Origin: Petrolisthes cinctipes
Taxonomy: Eukaryota; Arthropoda; Malacostraca; Decapoda; Porcellanidae
Assembly (NCBI GenBank): GCA_033782935.1
Contig: JAWQEG010000486.1
Span: 2,356,001 to 2,420,000 of the forward strand
Length of the DNA: 64,000 bases
Reading direction: 5' to 3'
In this document: one piece after another, positions 51,962-64,000 of the stretch
Layout: each line of letters opens with the position of its first letter
How positions within the stretch are numbered: position 1 is the stretch's first letter
Notes under the pieces: generated by a model
Databases searched by the model: none
What the model was told of the DNA's origin: nothing
Seen by the model: the letters and a program-made list of their open reading frames with translations, nothing else
Translations under genes and position numbers: made by a program

Positions 51962-53140
51962 TAGGCATGTACAGATTGCTTCTGGGACCCCAAAATATTG
52001 AATTTTCGGGTGTTTTGAGCCTGAATTTGAGATATAAACGGGTACAGAAGATACATGCACATATTGACTTTGGGCACCAAAAATTTCGATTTTCAGCATG
52101 TTTTGGGCCTGAATTTTGAAAATACTCTAACACGGAGTAGGCATGTACAGATTGCTTCTGGGACCCCAAAATATCGAATTTTCGGGTGTTTAGGGCCAGA
52201 ATTTGAGATATAACCGGGTACAGAAGATGCATGCACATATCGACATTTGGGCACCTAAAAGATCGATTTTCAGTATGTTTTTGGCCTGTATTTTGAAAAT
52301 ACTCTAACACGGAGTAGGCATGTACAGATTGCTTCTGAGACCCCAAAATATCAAATTTTCGGGTGTTTTGACCCTGAATTTGAGATATAAACGGGTACTG
52401 AAGATGCATGCACATATCGACTTTTGTGCACCTAAAAGATCAATTTTCAGTATGTTTTGAGCATGTATTTTGAAAATACTCTAACACGGAGTAGGCATGT
52501 ACAGATCTCTTCTGGGACCTCTAAATATCGAATTTTCGGGTGTTTTGGGACTGAATTTGAGATATCGATTTTTTGGCACCTAAAATGTCGATTTTTAGCA
52601 TGTTTTTAGCCTATATTTTGAAAATATTCTAGCACTGTGTAGGCATGTACAGATTGCTTCTGGGACCCCAAAATATTGAATTTTCGGGTGTTTTGAGCCT
52701 GAATTTGAGATATAAACGAGTACAGAAGATACATGCACATATTGACTTTGGGCATCTAAAATATCGATTTTCAGCATGTTTTCGTCCTGTATTTTGAAAA
52801 TACTCTAACACTGAGTAGGCATGTACAGATTGCTTCTGGGACCCCAAAATATTGAATTTTCGGGTGTTTTGAGCCTGAATTTGAGATATAAACGGGTACT
52901 GAAGATGCATGCACATATCGACTTTTGGGCACCTAAAAGATCGATTTTCAGTATGTTTTTGGCCTGTATTTTGAAGATACCCTAACACGGAGTAGGCATG
53001 TACAGATCGCTTCTGGGACCCCTAAATATCGAATTTTCGGGTGTTTTGGGACTGAATTTGAGATATCGACTTTTTGGCACCTAAAAGATCGATTTTTAGC
53101 ATGTTTTTAGCCTATATTTTGAAAATATTCTAGCACTGAG
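51962..53140 (+). repeat. 1,179-bp unit, full second copy at the end of copy IV
   Basis: Unlike copies II and III, the second unit is complete here. Private changes include AAATTTCGATTTTC near 52,082, TTTTGACCCTG near 52,368, AACGAGTACAG near 52,715, TTTTCGTCCTG near 52,781 and TTTGAAGATACCC near 52,972. Confidence 0.85.
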
Positions 53141-56100
53141 TAGGCATGTACAGATTGCTTCTGGGACCCCAAAATATTGAATTTTCGGGTGTTTTGAGCC
53201 TGAATTTGAGATATAAACGGGTACAGAAGATACATGCACATATTGACTTTGGGCATCTAAAATATCGATTTTCAGCATGTTTTGGGCCTGTATTTTGAAA
53301 ATACTCTAACACGGAGTAGGCATGTACAGATTGCTTCTGGGACCCCAAAATATTGAATTTTCGGGTGTTTTGAGCCTGAATTTGAGATATAAACGGGTAC
53401 AGAAGATGCATGCACATAACGACTTTTGTGCACCTAAAAGATCGATTTTCAGTATGTTTTTGGCCTGTATCTTGAAAATACTCTGACACGGAGTAGGCAT
53501 GTACAGATACCTTCTGGGACCCCTAAATATCGAATTTTCGGGTGTTTTGGGATTGAATTTGAGATATCGATTTTTTGGCACCTAAAATGTCGATTTTTAG
53601 CATGTTTTTAGCCTATATTTTGAAAATATTCTAGCACTGTGTAGGCATGTACAGATTGCTTCTGGGACCCCAAAATATTGAATTTTCGGGTGTTTTGAGC
53701 CTGAATTTGAGATATAAACGGGTACAGAAGATACATGCACATATTGACTTTGGGCATCTAAAATATCGATTTTCAGCATGTTTTGGGCCTGTATTTTGAA
53801 AATACTCTAACACTGAGTAGGCATGTACAGATTGCTTCTGGGACCCCAAAATATTGAATTTTCGGGTGTTTTGAGCCTGAATTTGAGATATAAACGGGTA
53901 CTGAAGATGCATGCACATATCGACTTTTGTGCACCTAAAAGATCGATTTTCAGTATGTTTTGAGCATGTATTTTGAAAATACTCTAACACGGAGTAGGCA
54001 TGTACAGATCGCTTCTGGGACCCCTAAATATCGAATTTTCGGGTGTTTTGGGACTGAATTTGAGATATCGACTTTTTGGCACCTAAAAGATCGATTTTTA
54101 GCATGTTTTTAGCCTATATTTTGAAAATATTCTAGCACTGTACAGATTGCTTCTGGGACCCCAAAATATTGAATTTTCGGATGTTTTGAGCCTGAATTTG
54201 AGATATAAACGGGTACAGAAGATACATGCACATATTGACTTTGGGCAACAAAAATATCGATTTTCAGTATGTTTTGGGCCTGAATTTTGAAAATACTCTA
54301 ACACGGAGTAGGCATGTACAGATCGCTACTGGGACCCCAAAATATCGAATTTTCGGGTGTTTAGGGCCAGAATTTGAGATATAAACGGGTACAGAAGATG
54401 CATGCACATATCGACTTTTGGGCACCTAAAAGATCGATTTTCAGTATGTTTTTGGCCTGTATTTTGAAAATACTCTAACACGGAGTAGGCATGTACAGAT
54501 ACCTTCTGGGACCTCTAAATATCGAATTTTCGGGTGTTTTGGGACTGAATTTGAGATATCGATTTTTTGGCACCTAAAATGTCGATTTTTAGCATGTTTT
54601 TAGCCTATATTTTGAAAATATTCTAGCACTGTGTAGGCATGTACAGATTGCTTCTGGGACCCCAAAATATTGAATTTCGGGTGTTTTGAGCCTGAATTTG
54701 AGATATAAACGGGTACAGAAGATACATGCACATATCGACTTTTGGGCATCTAAAATATCGATTTTCAGTATGTTTTGGGCCTGAATTTTGAAAATACTCT
54801 AACACTGAGTAGGCATGTACAGATCGCTTCTGGGACCCCAAAATATCGAATTTTCGGGTGTTTAGGGCCAGAATTTGAGATATAAACGGGTACAGAAGAT
54901 GCATTCACATATCGACTTTATGGCACCAAAAAGATCGATTTTCAGTATGTTTTTGGCCTGTTTTTTGAAAATACTCTAACACAGGGTAGGCATGTACAGA
55001 TCGCTTCTGGGACCCCTAAATATCGAATTTTCGGGTGTTTTGGGACTGAATTTGAGATATCGACTTTTTGGCACCTAAAAGATCGATTTTTAGCATGTTT
55101 TTAGCCTATATTTTGAAAATATTCTAGCACTGAGTAGGCATGTACAGATTGCTTCTGGGACCCCAAAATATTGAATTTTCGGGTGTTTTGAGCCTGAATT
55201 TGAGATATAAACGGGTACAGAAGATACATGCACATATTGACTTTGGGCATCTAAAATATCGATTTTCAGCATGTTTTGGGCCTGAATTTTGAAAATACTC
55301 TAACACGGAGTAGGCATGTACAGATCGCTTCTGGGACCCCAAAATATCGAATTTTCGGGTGTTTAGGGCCAGAATTTGAGATATAAACGGGTACAGAAGA
55401 TGCATGCACATATCGACTTTTGGGCACATAAAAGATCGATTTTCAGTATGTTTTTGGCCTGTATTTTGAAAATACTCTAACACGGAGTAAGCATGTACAG
55501 ATACCTTCTGGGACCTCTAAATATCGAATTTTCGGGTGTTTTGGGACTGAATTTGAGATATCGATTTTTTGGCACCTAAAATGTCGATTTTTAGCATGTT
55601 TTTAGCCTATATTTTGAAAATATTCTAGCACTGTGTAGGCATGTACAGATTGCTTCTGGGACCCCAAAATATTGAATTTTCGGGTTTTGAGCCTGAATTT
55701 GAGATATAAACGGGTACAGAAGATACATGCACATATTGACTTTGGGCATCTAAAATATCGATTTTCAGCATGTTTTGGGCCTGTATTTTGAAAATACTCT
55801 AACACTGAGTAGGCATGTACAGATTGCTTCTGGGACCCCAAAATATTGAATTTTCGGGTGTTTTGAGCCTGAATTTGAGATATAAACGGGTACTGAAGAT
55901 GCATGCACATATCGACTTTTGTGCACCTAAAAGATCGATTTTCAGTATGTTTTGAGCATGTATTTTGAAAATACTCTAACACGGAGTAGGCATGTACAGA
56001 TCGCTTCTGGGACCCCTACATATCGAATTTTCGGGTGTTTTGGGACTGAATTTGAGATATCGACTTTTTGGCACCTAAAAGATCGATTTTTAGCATGTTT

Positions 56101-57135
56101 TTAGCCAATATTTTGAAAATATTCTAGCACTGAGTAGGCATGTACAGATTGCTTCTGGGACCCCAAAATATTGAATTTTCGGGTGTTTTGAGCCTGAATT
56201 TGAGATATGAACGGGTACAGAAGATACATGAACATATTGACTTTGGGCACCAAAAATATCGATTTTCAGCATGTTTTGGGCCTGAATTTTGAAAATACTC
56301 TAACACGGAGTAGGCATGTACAGATAGCTTCTGGGACCCCAAAATATCGAATTTTCGGGTGTTTAGGGCCAGAATTTGAGATATAAACGGGTACAGAAGA
56401 TGCATGCACATATCGACTTTTGGGCACCTAAAAGATCGATTTTCAGTATGTTTTTGGCCTGTATTTTGAAAATACTCTAACACGGAGTAAGCATGTACAG
56501 ATACCTTTTGGGACCTCTAAATATCGAATTTTCGGATGTTTTGGGACTGAATTTGAGATATCGATTTTTTGGCACCTAAAATGTCGATTTTTAGCATGTT
56601 TTTAGCCTATATTTTGAAAATATTCTAGCACTGTGTAGGCATGTACAGATTGCTTCTGGGACCCCAAAATATTGAATTTTCGGGTGTTTTGAGCCTGAAT
56701 TTGAGATATAAACGGGTACAGAAGATACATGCACATATTGACTTTGGGCATCTAAAATATCGATTTTCAGCATGTTTTAGCCTGTATTTTGAAAATACTC
56801 TAACACTGAGTAGGCATGTACAGATTGCTTCTGGTATACCAAAATATTGAATTTTCGGGTGTTTTGAGCCAGAATTTGAGATATAAACGGGTACTGAAGA
56901 TGCATGCACATATCGACTTTTGTGCACCTAAAAGATCGATTTTCAGTATGTTTTAAGCATGTATTTTGAAAATACTCTAACAAGGAGTAGGCATGTACAG
57001 ATCGCTTCTGGGACCCCTAAATATCGAATTTTCGGGTGTTTTGGGACTGAATTTGAGATATCGACTTTTTGGCACCTAAAAGATCGATTTTTAGCATGTT
57101 TTTAGCCTATATTTTGAAAATATCCTAGCACTGTG
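53141..57135 (+). repeat. Eight consecutive L-L-S trimers with many private changes
   Basis: Block starts are near 53141, 53642, 54144, 54634, 55135, 55636, 56135 and 56636, so this stretch is almost purely trimeric, without the LS and LLLS blocks found elsewhere. Private changes are frequent: CGCTACTGGG at 54,325, CATTCACAT at 54,901, CTTTATGGCACC at 54,915, TGTTTTTTGAAAATAC at 54,960, ACACAGGGTAGG at 54,979, GGCACATAAAAG at 55,425, ACATGAACATATTG at 56,226, CTGGTATACC at 56,831 and ACAAGGAGTAGG at 56,981. The first trimer is still related to the preceding 1,179-bp unit. It reads as the part of the array least affected by recent homogenisation. Confidence 0.75.
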
Positions 57136-58944
57136 TAGGCATGTACAGATTGCTTCTGGGACCCCAAAATATTGAATTTTCGGGTGTTTTGAGCCTGAAT
57201 TTGAGATATAAACGGGTACTGAAGATGCATGCACATATCGACTTTTGTGCACCTAAAAGATCGATTTTCAGTATGTTTTGAGCATATATTTTGAAAATAC
57301 TCTAACACGGAGTAAACATGTACAGATCGCTTCTGGGACCCCTAAATATCGAATTTTCGGGTGTTTTGGGACTGAATTTGAGATATCGACTTTTTTGGCA
57401 CCTAAAAGATCGATTTTTAGCATGTTTTTAGCCTATATTTTGAAAATATTCTAGCACTGTACAGATTGCTTCTGGGACCCCAAAATATTGAATTTTCGGG
57501 TGTTTTGAGCCTGAATTTGAGATATAAACGGGTACAGAAGATACATGCACATATTGACTTTGGGCATCTAAAATATCGATTTTCAGCATGTTTTGGGCCT
57601 GTATTTTGAAAATACTCTAACACTGAGTAGGCATGTACAGATTGCTTCTGGGACCCCAAAATATTGAATTTTCGGGTGTTTTGAGCCTGAATTTGAGATA
57701 TAAACGGGTACTGAAGATGCATGCACATATCGACTTTTGTGCACCTAAAAGATCGATTTTCAGTATGTTTTGAGCATGTATTTTGAAAATACTCTAACAC
57801 GGAGTAGGCATGTACAGATCGCTTCTGGGACCTCTAAATAACGAATTTTAAGGTGTTTTGGGACTGAATTTGAGATATCGACTTTTTGGCACCTAAAAGA
57901 TCGATTTTTAGCATGTTTTTAGCCTATATTTTGAAAATATTCTAGCACTGTACAGATTGCTTCTGGGACCCCAAAATATTGAATTTTCGGGTGTTTTGAG
58001 CCTGAATTTGAGATATAAACGGGTACAGAAGATACATGCACATATTGACTTTGGGCATCTAAAATATCGATTTTTAGCATGTTTTGGGCCTGTATTTTGA
58101 AAATACTCTAACTCTGAGTAGGCATGTACAGATTGCTTCTGGGACCCCAAAATATTGAATTTTCGGGTGTTTTGAGCCTGAATTTGAGATATAAACGGGT
58201 ACTGAAGATGCATGCACATATCGACTTTTGTGCACCTAAAAGATCGATTTTCAGTATGTTTTGAGCATGTATTTTGAAAATACTCTAACACGGAGTAGGC
58301 ATGTACAGATCTCTTCTGGGACCCCTAAATATCGAATTTTCGGGTGTTTTGGGACTGAATTTGAGATATCGACTTTTTGGCACCTAAAAGATCGATTTTT
58401 AGCATGTTTTTAGCCTATATTTTGAAAATATTCTAGCACTGAGTAGGCATGTACAGATTGCTTCTGGGACCCCAAAATATTGAATTTTCGGGTGTTTTGA
58501 GCCTGAATTTGAGATATAAACGGGTACAGAAGATACATGCTCATATTGACTTTGGGCATCTAAAATATCGATTTTCAGCATGTTTTGGGCCTGTATTTTG
58601 AAAATACTCTAACACTGAGTAGGCATGTACAGATTGCTTCTGGGATCCCAAAATATTGAATTTTCGGGTGTTTTGAGCCTGAATTTGAGATATAAACGGG
58701 TACTGAAGATGCATGCACATATCGACTTTTGTGCACCTAAAAGATCGATTTTCAGTATGTTTTGAGCATGTATTTTGAAAATACTCTAACACGGAGTAGG
58801 CATGTACAGATCGCTTCTGGGACCCCTAAATATCGAATTTTCGGGTGTTTTGGGACTGAATTTGAGATATCGACTTTTTGACACCTAAAAGATCGATTTT
58901 TAGCATGTTTTTAGCCTATATTTTGAAAATATTCTAGCACTGAG

Positions 58945-59770
58945 TAGGCATGTACAGATTGCTTCTGGGACCCCAAAATATTGAATTTTCGGGTGTTTTG
59001 AGCCTGAATTTGAGATATAAACGGGTACAGAAGATACATGCACATATTGACTTTGGGCACCAAAAATATCGATTTTCAGCATGTTTTGGGCCTGAATTTT
59101 GAAAATAATCTAACACGGTGTAGGCATGTACAGATACCTTCTGGGACCTCTAAATATCGAATTTTCGGGTGTTTTGGGATTGAATTTGAGATATCGATTT
59201 TTTGGCACCTAAAATGTCGATTTTTAGCATGTTTTTAGCCTATATTTTGAAAATATTCTAGCACTGTGTAGGCATGTACAGATTGCTTCTGGGACCCCAA
59301 AATATTGAATTTTCGGGTGTTTTGAGCCTGAATTTGAGATATAAACGGGTAGAGAAGATACATGCACATATTGACTTTGGGCATCTAAAATATCGATTTT
59401 CAGCATGTTTTGGGCCTGAATTTTCAAAATACTCTAACACGGAGTAGGCATGTACAGATCGCTTCTGGGACCCCAAAATATCGAATTTTCGGGTGTATAG
59501 GGCCAGAATTTGAGATATAAACGGGTACAGAAGATGCATGCACATATCGACTTTTGGGCACCTATAAGATCGATTTTCAGTATGTTTTTGGCCTGTATTT
59601 TGAAAATACTCTAACACGGAGTAGGCATGTACAGATACCTTCTGGGACCTCTAAATATCGAATTTTCGGGTGTTTTGTGACTGAATTTGAGATATCGATT
59701 TTTTGGCACCTAAAATGTCGATTTTTAGCATGTTTTTTAGCCTATATTTTGAAAATATCCTAGCACTGTG
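58945..59770 (+). repeat. 825-bp compound unit in copy V
   Basis: It is the +11,958 counterpart of 46987-47812 and carries the same GGGTAGAGAAG variant. Confidence 0.8.
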
Positions 59771-62740
59771 TAGGCATGTACAGATTGCTTCTGGGACCCC
59801 AAAATATTGAATTTTCGGGTGTTTTGAGCCTGAATTTGAGATATAAACGGGTACTGAAGATGCATGCACATATCGACTTTTGTGCACCTAAAAGATCGAT
59901 TTTCAGTATGTTTTGAGCATATATTTTGAAAATACTCTAACACGGAGTAAACATGTACAGATCGCTTCTGGGACCCCTAAATATCGAATTTTCGGGTGTT
60001 TTGGGACTGAATTTGAGATATCGACTTTTTTGGCACCTAAAAGATCGATTTTTAGCATGTTTTTAGCCTATATTTTGAAAATATTCTAGCACTGTACAGA
60101 TTGCTTCTGGGACCCCAAAATATTGAATTTTCGGGTGTTTTGAGCCTGAATTTGAGATATAAACGGGTACAGAAGGTACATGCACATATTGACTTTGGGC
60201 ACCAAAAATATCGATTTTCAGCATGTTTTGGGCCTGAATTTTGAAAATACTCTAACACGGAGTAGGCATGTACAGATCGCTTCTGGGACCCGAAAATATC
60301 GTATTTTCGGGTGTTTAGGGCCAGAATTTGAGATATAAACGGGTACAGAAGATGCATGCACATATCGACTTTTGGGCACCTAAGAGATCGATTTTCAGTA
60401 TGTTTTTGGCCTGTATTTTGAAAATACTCTAACACGGAGTAGGCATGTACAGATACCTTCTGGGACCTCTAAATATCGAATTTTCGGGTGTTTTGGGACT
60501 GAATTTGAGATATCGATTTTTTGGCACCTAAAATGTCGATTTTTAGCATGTTTTTAGCCTATATTTTGAAAATATTCTAGCACTGTGTAGGCATGTACAG
60601 ATTGCTTCTGGGACCCCAAAATATTGAATTTTCGGGTGTTTTGAGCCTGAATTTGAGATATAAACGGGTACAGAAGATACATGCACATATTGACTTTGGG
60701 CATCTAAAATATCGATTTTCAGCATGTTTTGGGCCTGTATTTTGAAAATACTCTAACACTGAGTAGGCATGTACAGATTGCTTCTGGGACCCCAAAATAT
60801 TGAATTTTCGGGTGTTTTGAGCCTGAATTTGAGATATAAACGGGTACTGAAGATGCATGCACATATCGACTTTTGTGCACCTAAAAGATCGATTTTCAGT
60901 ATGTTTTGAGCATGTATTTTGAAAATACTCTAACACGGAGTAGGCATGTACAGATCGCTTCTGGGACCTCTAAATAACGAATTTTAAGGTGTTTTGGGAC
61001 TGAATTTGAGATATCGACTTTTTGGCACCAAAAAGATCGATTTTTAGCATGTTTTTAGCCTATATTTTGAAAATATTCTAGCACTGAGTAGGCATGTACA
61101 GATTGCTTCTGGGACCCCAAAATATTGAATTTTAGGGTGTTTTGAGCCTGAATTTGAGATATAAACGGGTACAGAAGATACATGCACATATTGACTTTGG
61201 GCATCTAAAATATCGATTTTTAGCATGTTTTGGGCCTGTATTTTGAAAATACTCTAACTCTGAGTAGGCATGTACAGATTGCTTCTGGGACCCCAAAATA
61301 TTGAATTTTCGGGTGTTTTGAGCCTGAATTTGAGATATAAACGGGTACTGAAGATGCATGCACATATCGACTTTTGTGCACCTAAAAGATCGATTTTCAG
61401 TATGTTTTGAGCATGTATTTTGAAAATACTCTAACACGGAGTAGGCATGTACAGATCTCTTCTGGGACCCCTAAATATCGAATTTTCGGGTGTTTTGGGA
61501 CTGAATTTGAGATATCGACTTTTTGGCACCTAAAAGATCGATTTTTAGCATGTTTTTAGCCTATATTTTGAAAATATTCTAGCACTGAGTAGGCATGTAC
61601 AGATTGCTTCTGGGACCCCAAAATATTGAATTTTCGGGTGTTTTGAGCCTGAATTTGAGATATAAACGGGTACAGAAGATACATGCACATATTGACTTTG
61701 GGCACCAAAAATATCGATTTTCAGCATGTTTTAGGCCTGAATTTTGAAAATAATCTAACACGGTGTAGGCATGTACAGATACCTTCTGGGACCTCTAAAT
61801 ATCGAATTTTCGGGTGTTTTGGGACTGAATTTGAGATATCGATTTTTTGGCACCTAAAATGTCGATTTTTAGCATGTTTTTGGCCTATATTTTGAAAATA
61901 TTCTAGCACTGTGTAGGCATGTACAGATTGCTTCTGGGACCCCAAAATATTGAATTTTCGGGTGTTTTGAGCCTGAATTAGAGATATAAACGGGTACAGA
62001 AGATACATGCACATATTGACTTTGGGCATCTAAAATATCGATTTTCAGTATGTTTTGGGCCTGTATTTTGAAAATACTCTAACACTGAGTAGGCATGTAC
62101 AGATTGCTTCTGGGACCCCAAAATATTGAATTTTCGGGTGTTTTGAGCCTGAATTTGAGATATAAACGGGTACAGAAGATGCATGCACATATCGACTTTT
62201 GGGCACCTAAAAGATCGATTTTCAGTATGTTTTTGGCCTGTATTTTGAAAATACTCTAACACGGAGTAGGCATGTACAGATACCTTCTGGTACCTCTAAA
62301 TATCGAATTTTCGGGTGTTTTGGGACTGAATTTGAGATATCGATTTTTTGGCACCTAAAATGTCGATTTTTAGCATGTTTTTTAGCCTATATTTTGAAAA
62401 TATTCTAGCACTGTGTAGGCATGTAGAGATTGCTTCTGGGACCCCAAAATATTGAATTTTCGGGTGTTTTGAGCCTGAATTTGAGATATAAACGGGTACT
62501 GAAGATGCATGCACATATCGACTTTTGTGCTCCTAAAAGATCGATTTTCAGTATGTTTTGAGCATGTATTTTGAAAATACTCTAACACTGAGTAGGCATG
62601 TACAGATCGCTTCTGGGACCCCTAAATATCGAATTTTCGGGTGTTTTGGGACTGAATTTGAGATATCGACTTTTTGGCACCTAAAAGATCGATTTTTAGC
62701 ATGTTTTTAGCCTATATTTTGAAAATATTCTAGCACTGAG

Positions 62741-63919
62741 TAGGCATGTACAGATTGCTTCTGGGACCCCAAAATATTGAATTTTCGGGTGTTTTGAGCC
62801 TGAATTTGAGATATAAACGGGTACAGAAGATACATGCACATATTGACTTTGGGCACCAAAAATATCGATTTTCAGCATGTTTTGGGCCTGAATTTTGAAA
62901 ATACTCTAACACGGAGTAGGCATGTACAGATCGCTTCTGGGACCCCAAAATATCGAATTTTCGGGTGTTTAGGGCCAGAATTTGAGATATAACCGGGTAC
63001 AGAAGATGCATGCACATATCGACATTTGGGCACCTAAAAGATCGATTTTCAGTATGTTTTTGGCCTGTATTTTGAAAATACTCTAACACGGAGTAGGCAT
63101 GTACAGATTGCTTCTGAGACCCCAAAATATCAAATTTTCGAGTGTTTTGAGCCTGAATTTGAGATATAAACGGGTACTGAAGATGCATGCACATATCGAC
63201 TTTTGTGCACCTAAAAGATCAATTTTCAGTATGTTTTGAGCATGTATTTTGAAAATACTCTAACACGGAGTAGGCATGTACAGATCTCTTCTGGGACCTC
63301 TAAATATCGAATTTTCGGGTGTTTTGGGACTGAATTTGAGATATCGATTTTTTGGCACCTAAAATGTCGATTTTTAGCATGTTTTTAGCCTATATTTTGA
63401 AAATATTCTAGCACTGTGTAGGCATGTACAGATTGCTTCTGGGACCCCAAAATATTGAATTTTCGGGTGTTTTGAGCCTGAATTTGAGATATAAACGGGT
63501 ACAGAAGATACATGCACATATTGACTTTGGGCATCTAAAATATCGATTTTCAGCATGTTTTGGTCCTGTATTTTGAAAATACTCTAACACTGAGTAGGCA
63601 TGTACAGATTGCTTCTGGGACCCCAAAATATTGAATTTTCGGGTGTTTTGAGCCTGAATTTGAGATATAAACGGGTACTGAAGATGCATGCACATATCGA
63701 CTTTTGGGCACCTAAAAGATCGATTTTCAGTATGTTTTTGGCCTGTATTTTGAAAATACCCTAACACGGAGTAGGCATGTACAGATCGCTTCTGGGACCC
63801 CTAAATATCGAATTTTCGGGTGTTTTGGGACTGAATTTGAGATATCGACTTTTTGGCACCTAAAAGATCGATTTTTAGCATGTTTTTAGCCTATATTTTG
63901 AAAATATTCTAGCACTGAG
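62741..63919 (+). repeat. 1,179-bp unit in copy V
   Basis: It is the +11,958 counterpart of 50783-51961. The next unit begins at 63920 and runs off the window. Confidence 0.85.
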
Positions 63920-64000
63920 TAGGCATGTACAGATTGCTTCTGGGACCCCAAAATATTGAATTTTCGGGTGTTTTGAGCCTGAATTTGAGATATAAACGGG

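Larger units (their letters stand above)
42091..53140 (+). repeat. Higher-order repeat copy IV
   Basis: This copy matches copy III at an offset of 10,236 bp at first. It then loses 325 bp near 43.7 kb (offset 9,911), and loses an 825-bp unit near 45.0 kb (offset 9,086). It gains a stretch that places a second copy of the 45.0-45.4 kb segment 2,635 bp downstream. By the marker trimer ending at 48,477 the offset is 10,416 bp. It ends in two full 1,179-bp units. Confidence 0.75.
1..64000 (+). repeat. Tandem satellite DNA array, about 385 monomers, filling the whole window
   Basis: The motif TAGGCATGTACAGAT and its variants recurs every 148, 176 or 177 bp from end to end, always on the + strand. 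I saw no inversion, no unique insert, no transposon and no non-satellite sequence. The monomer count is the window length divided by a mean of about 166 bp. The sequence is AT-rich, with CpG confined to a few recurring places (TTCGGG, ATCGAT, AACGGG, CACGGAG). Nearly every monomer carries TGTACA and most carry ATCGAT, so BsrGI or ClaI would cut the array into a ladder. Long satellite with higher-order repeats is typical of eukaryotic centromeric or heterochromatic DNA; that placement is inference, because no flank is visible. The many open frames on the minus strand are by-products of the repeat (see rejected items). I do not recognise the satellite family. Confidence 0.99.
57136..64000 (+). 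repeat. Higher-order repeat copy V, cut by the window end
   Basis: From about 57,110 to the end the sequence repeats 45,152-52,042 at a constant spacing of 11,958 bp. Differences I found include 45,324/57,282 (GAGAATATA/GAGCATATA), TTATGAGC/TTTTGAGC near 45,811, ATTATAGATAT/ATTTGAGATAT near 46,050, AAATGGG/AAACGGG near 48,380, TGTTCTGAGCC/TGTTTTGAGCC near 50,010, and CGGGTG/CGAGTG near 51,181. Identity is therefore about 99.9 percent. Upstream of 57,110 the match stops: copy IV has the TGTGACTG S monomer there and this copy has a GGGACTG S monomer. Confidence 0.85.

Noticed and set aside
1..64000. CRISPR array
   Set aside because: Repeats are contiguous 148-177 bp units without unique spacers, and there are no cas genes or leader.
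1..64000. tRNA, rRNA or telomeric repeats
   Set aside because: Neither strand shows tRNA-like arms with a conserved TTC loop in context, rRNA motifs, or short G-rich telomere units.

Overview
The whole 64 kb window is one uninterrupted head-to-tail array of AT-rich satellite DNA on a single strand orientation. No protein-coding gene, RNA gene, transposon, CRISPR array or unique sequence is visible from the first base to the last. The array starts and ends in mid-monomer, so it continues beyond both ends. Kilobase-scale satellite with higher-order repeats of this kind points to a eukaryotic chromosome, most plausibly a centromeric, pericentromeric or other heterochromatic block. I do not recognise the family and cannot name the species; plant or animal are both possible.

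The array is built on nested levels. (1) An ancestral half-unit of 88-89 bp, phased at GCATG. (2) A full monomer of 176 or 177 bp (L) made of two diverged half-units. (3) A short monomer of 148 bp (S), which is an L monomer with 29 bp removed between ATAT direct repeats. (4) Blocks ended by one S: mostly the trimer L-L-S (501 bp), sometimes L-S (324 bp) or L-L-L-S (678 bp). (5) Compound units: 825 bp (LS+LLS) and 1,179 bp (LLLS+LLS), themselves tandemly duplicated. (6) Higher-order repeats of about 10.2 to 15.7 kb.

Layout: copy I (about 131-15,150) and copy II (about 15,797-30,816) are a 15,666-bp-spaced, almost identical pair. Each has a left mosaic part of about 5.8 kb and a right core of about 9.2 kb. 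Copy III (about 31,864-42,090) and copy IV (about 42,091-53,140) lack the left mosaic part and differ from copies I and II by gain or loss of whole blocks. A stretch of eight trimers with many private changes (53,141-57,135) follows. Copy V (about 57,136-64,000) repeats the sequence from about 45,178 at a spacing of 11,958 bp. A marker trimer present once per copy, ending near 12,169, 27,835, 38,061, 48,477 and 60,435, gives spacings of 15,666, 10,226, 10,416 and 11,958 bp.

There are no genes to work together. The interest lies in the array's history: internal dimer origin, microhomology deletions, unequal exchange in whole-block steps, conversion-like patches, and a 3.4 kb interval in copy III with a run of homopolymer indels that looks like a sequence-quality problem. 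All comparisons were made by eye; breakpoints between near-identical repeats are good to tens of bases at best.
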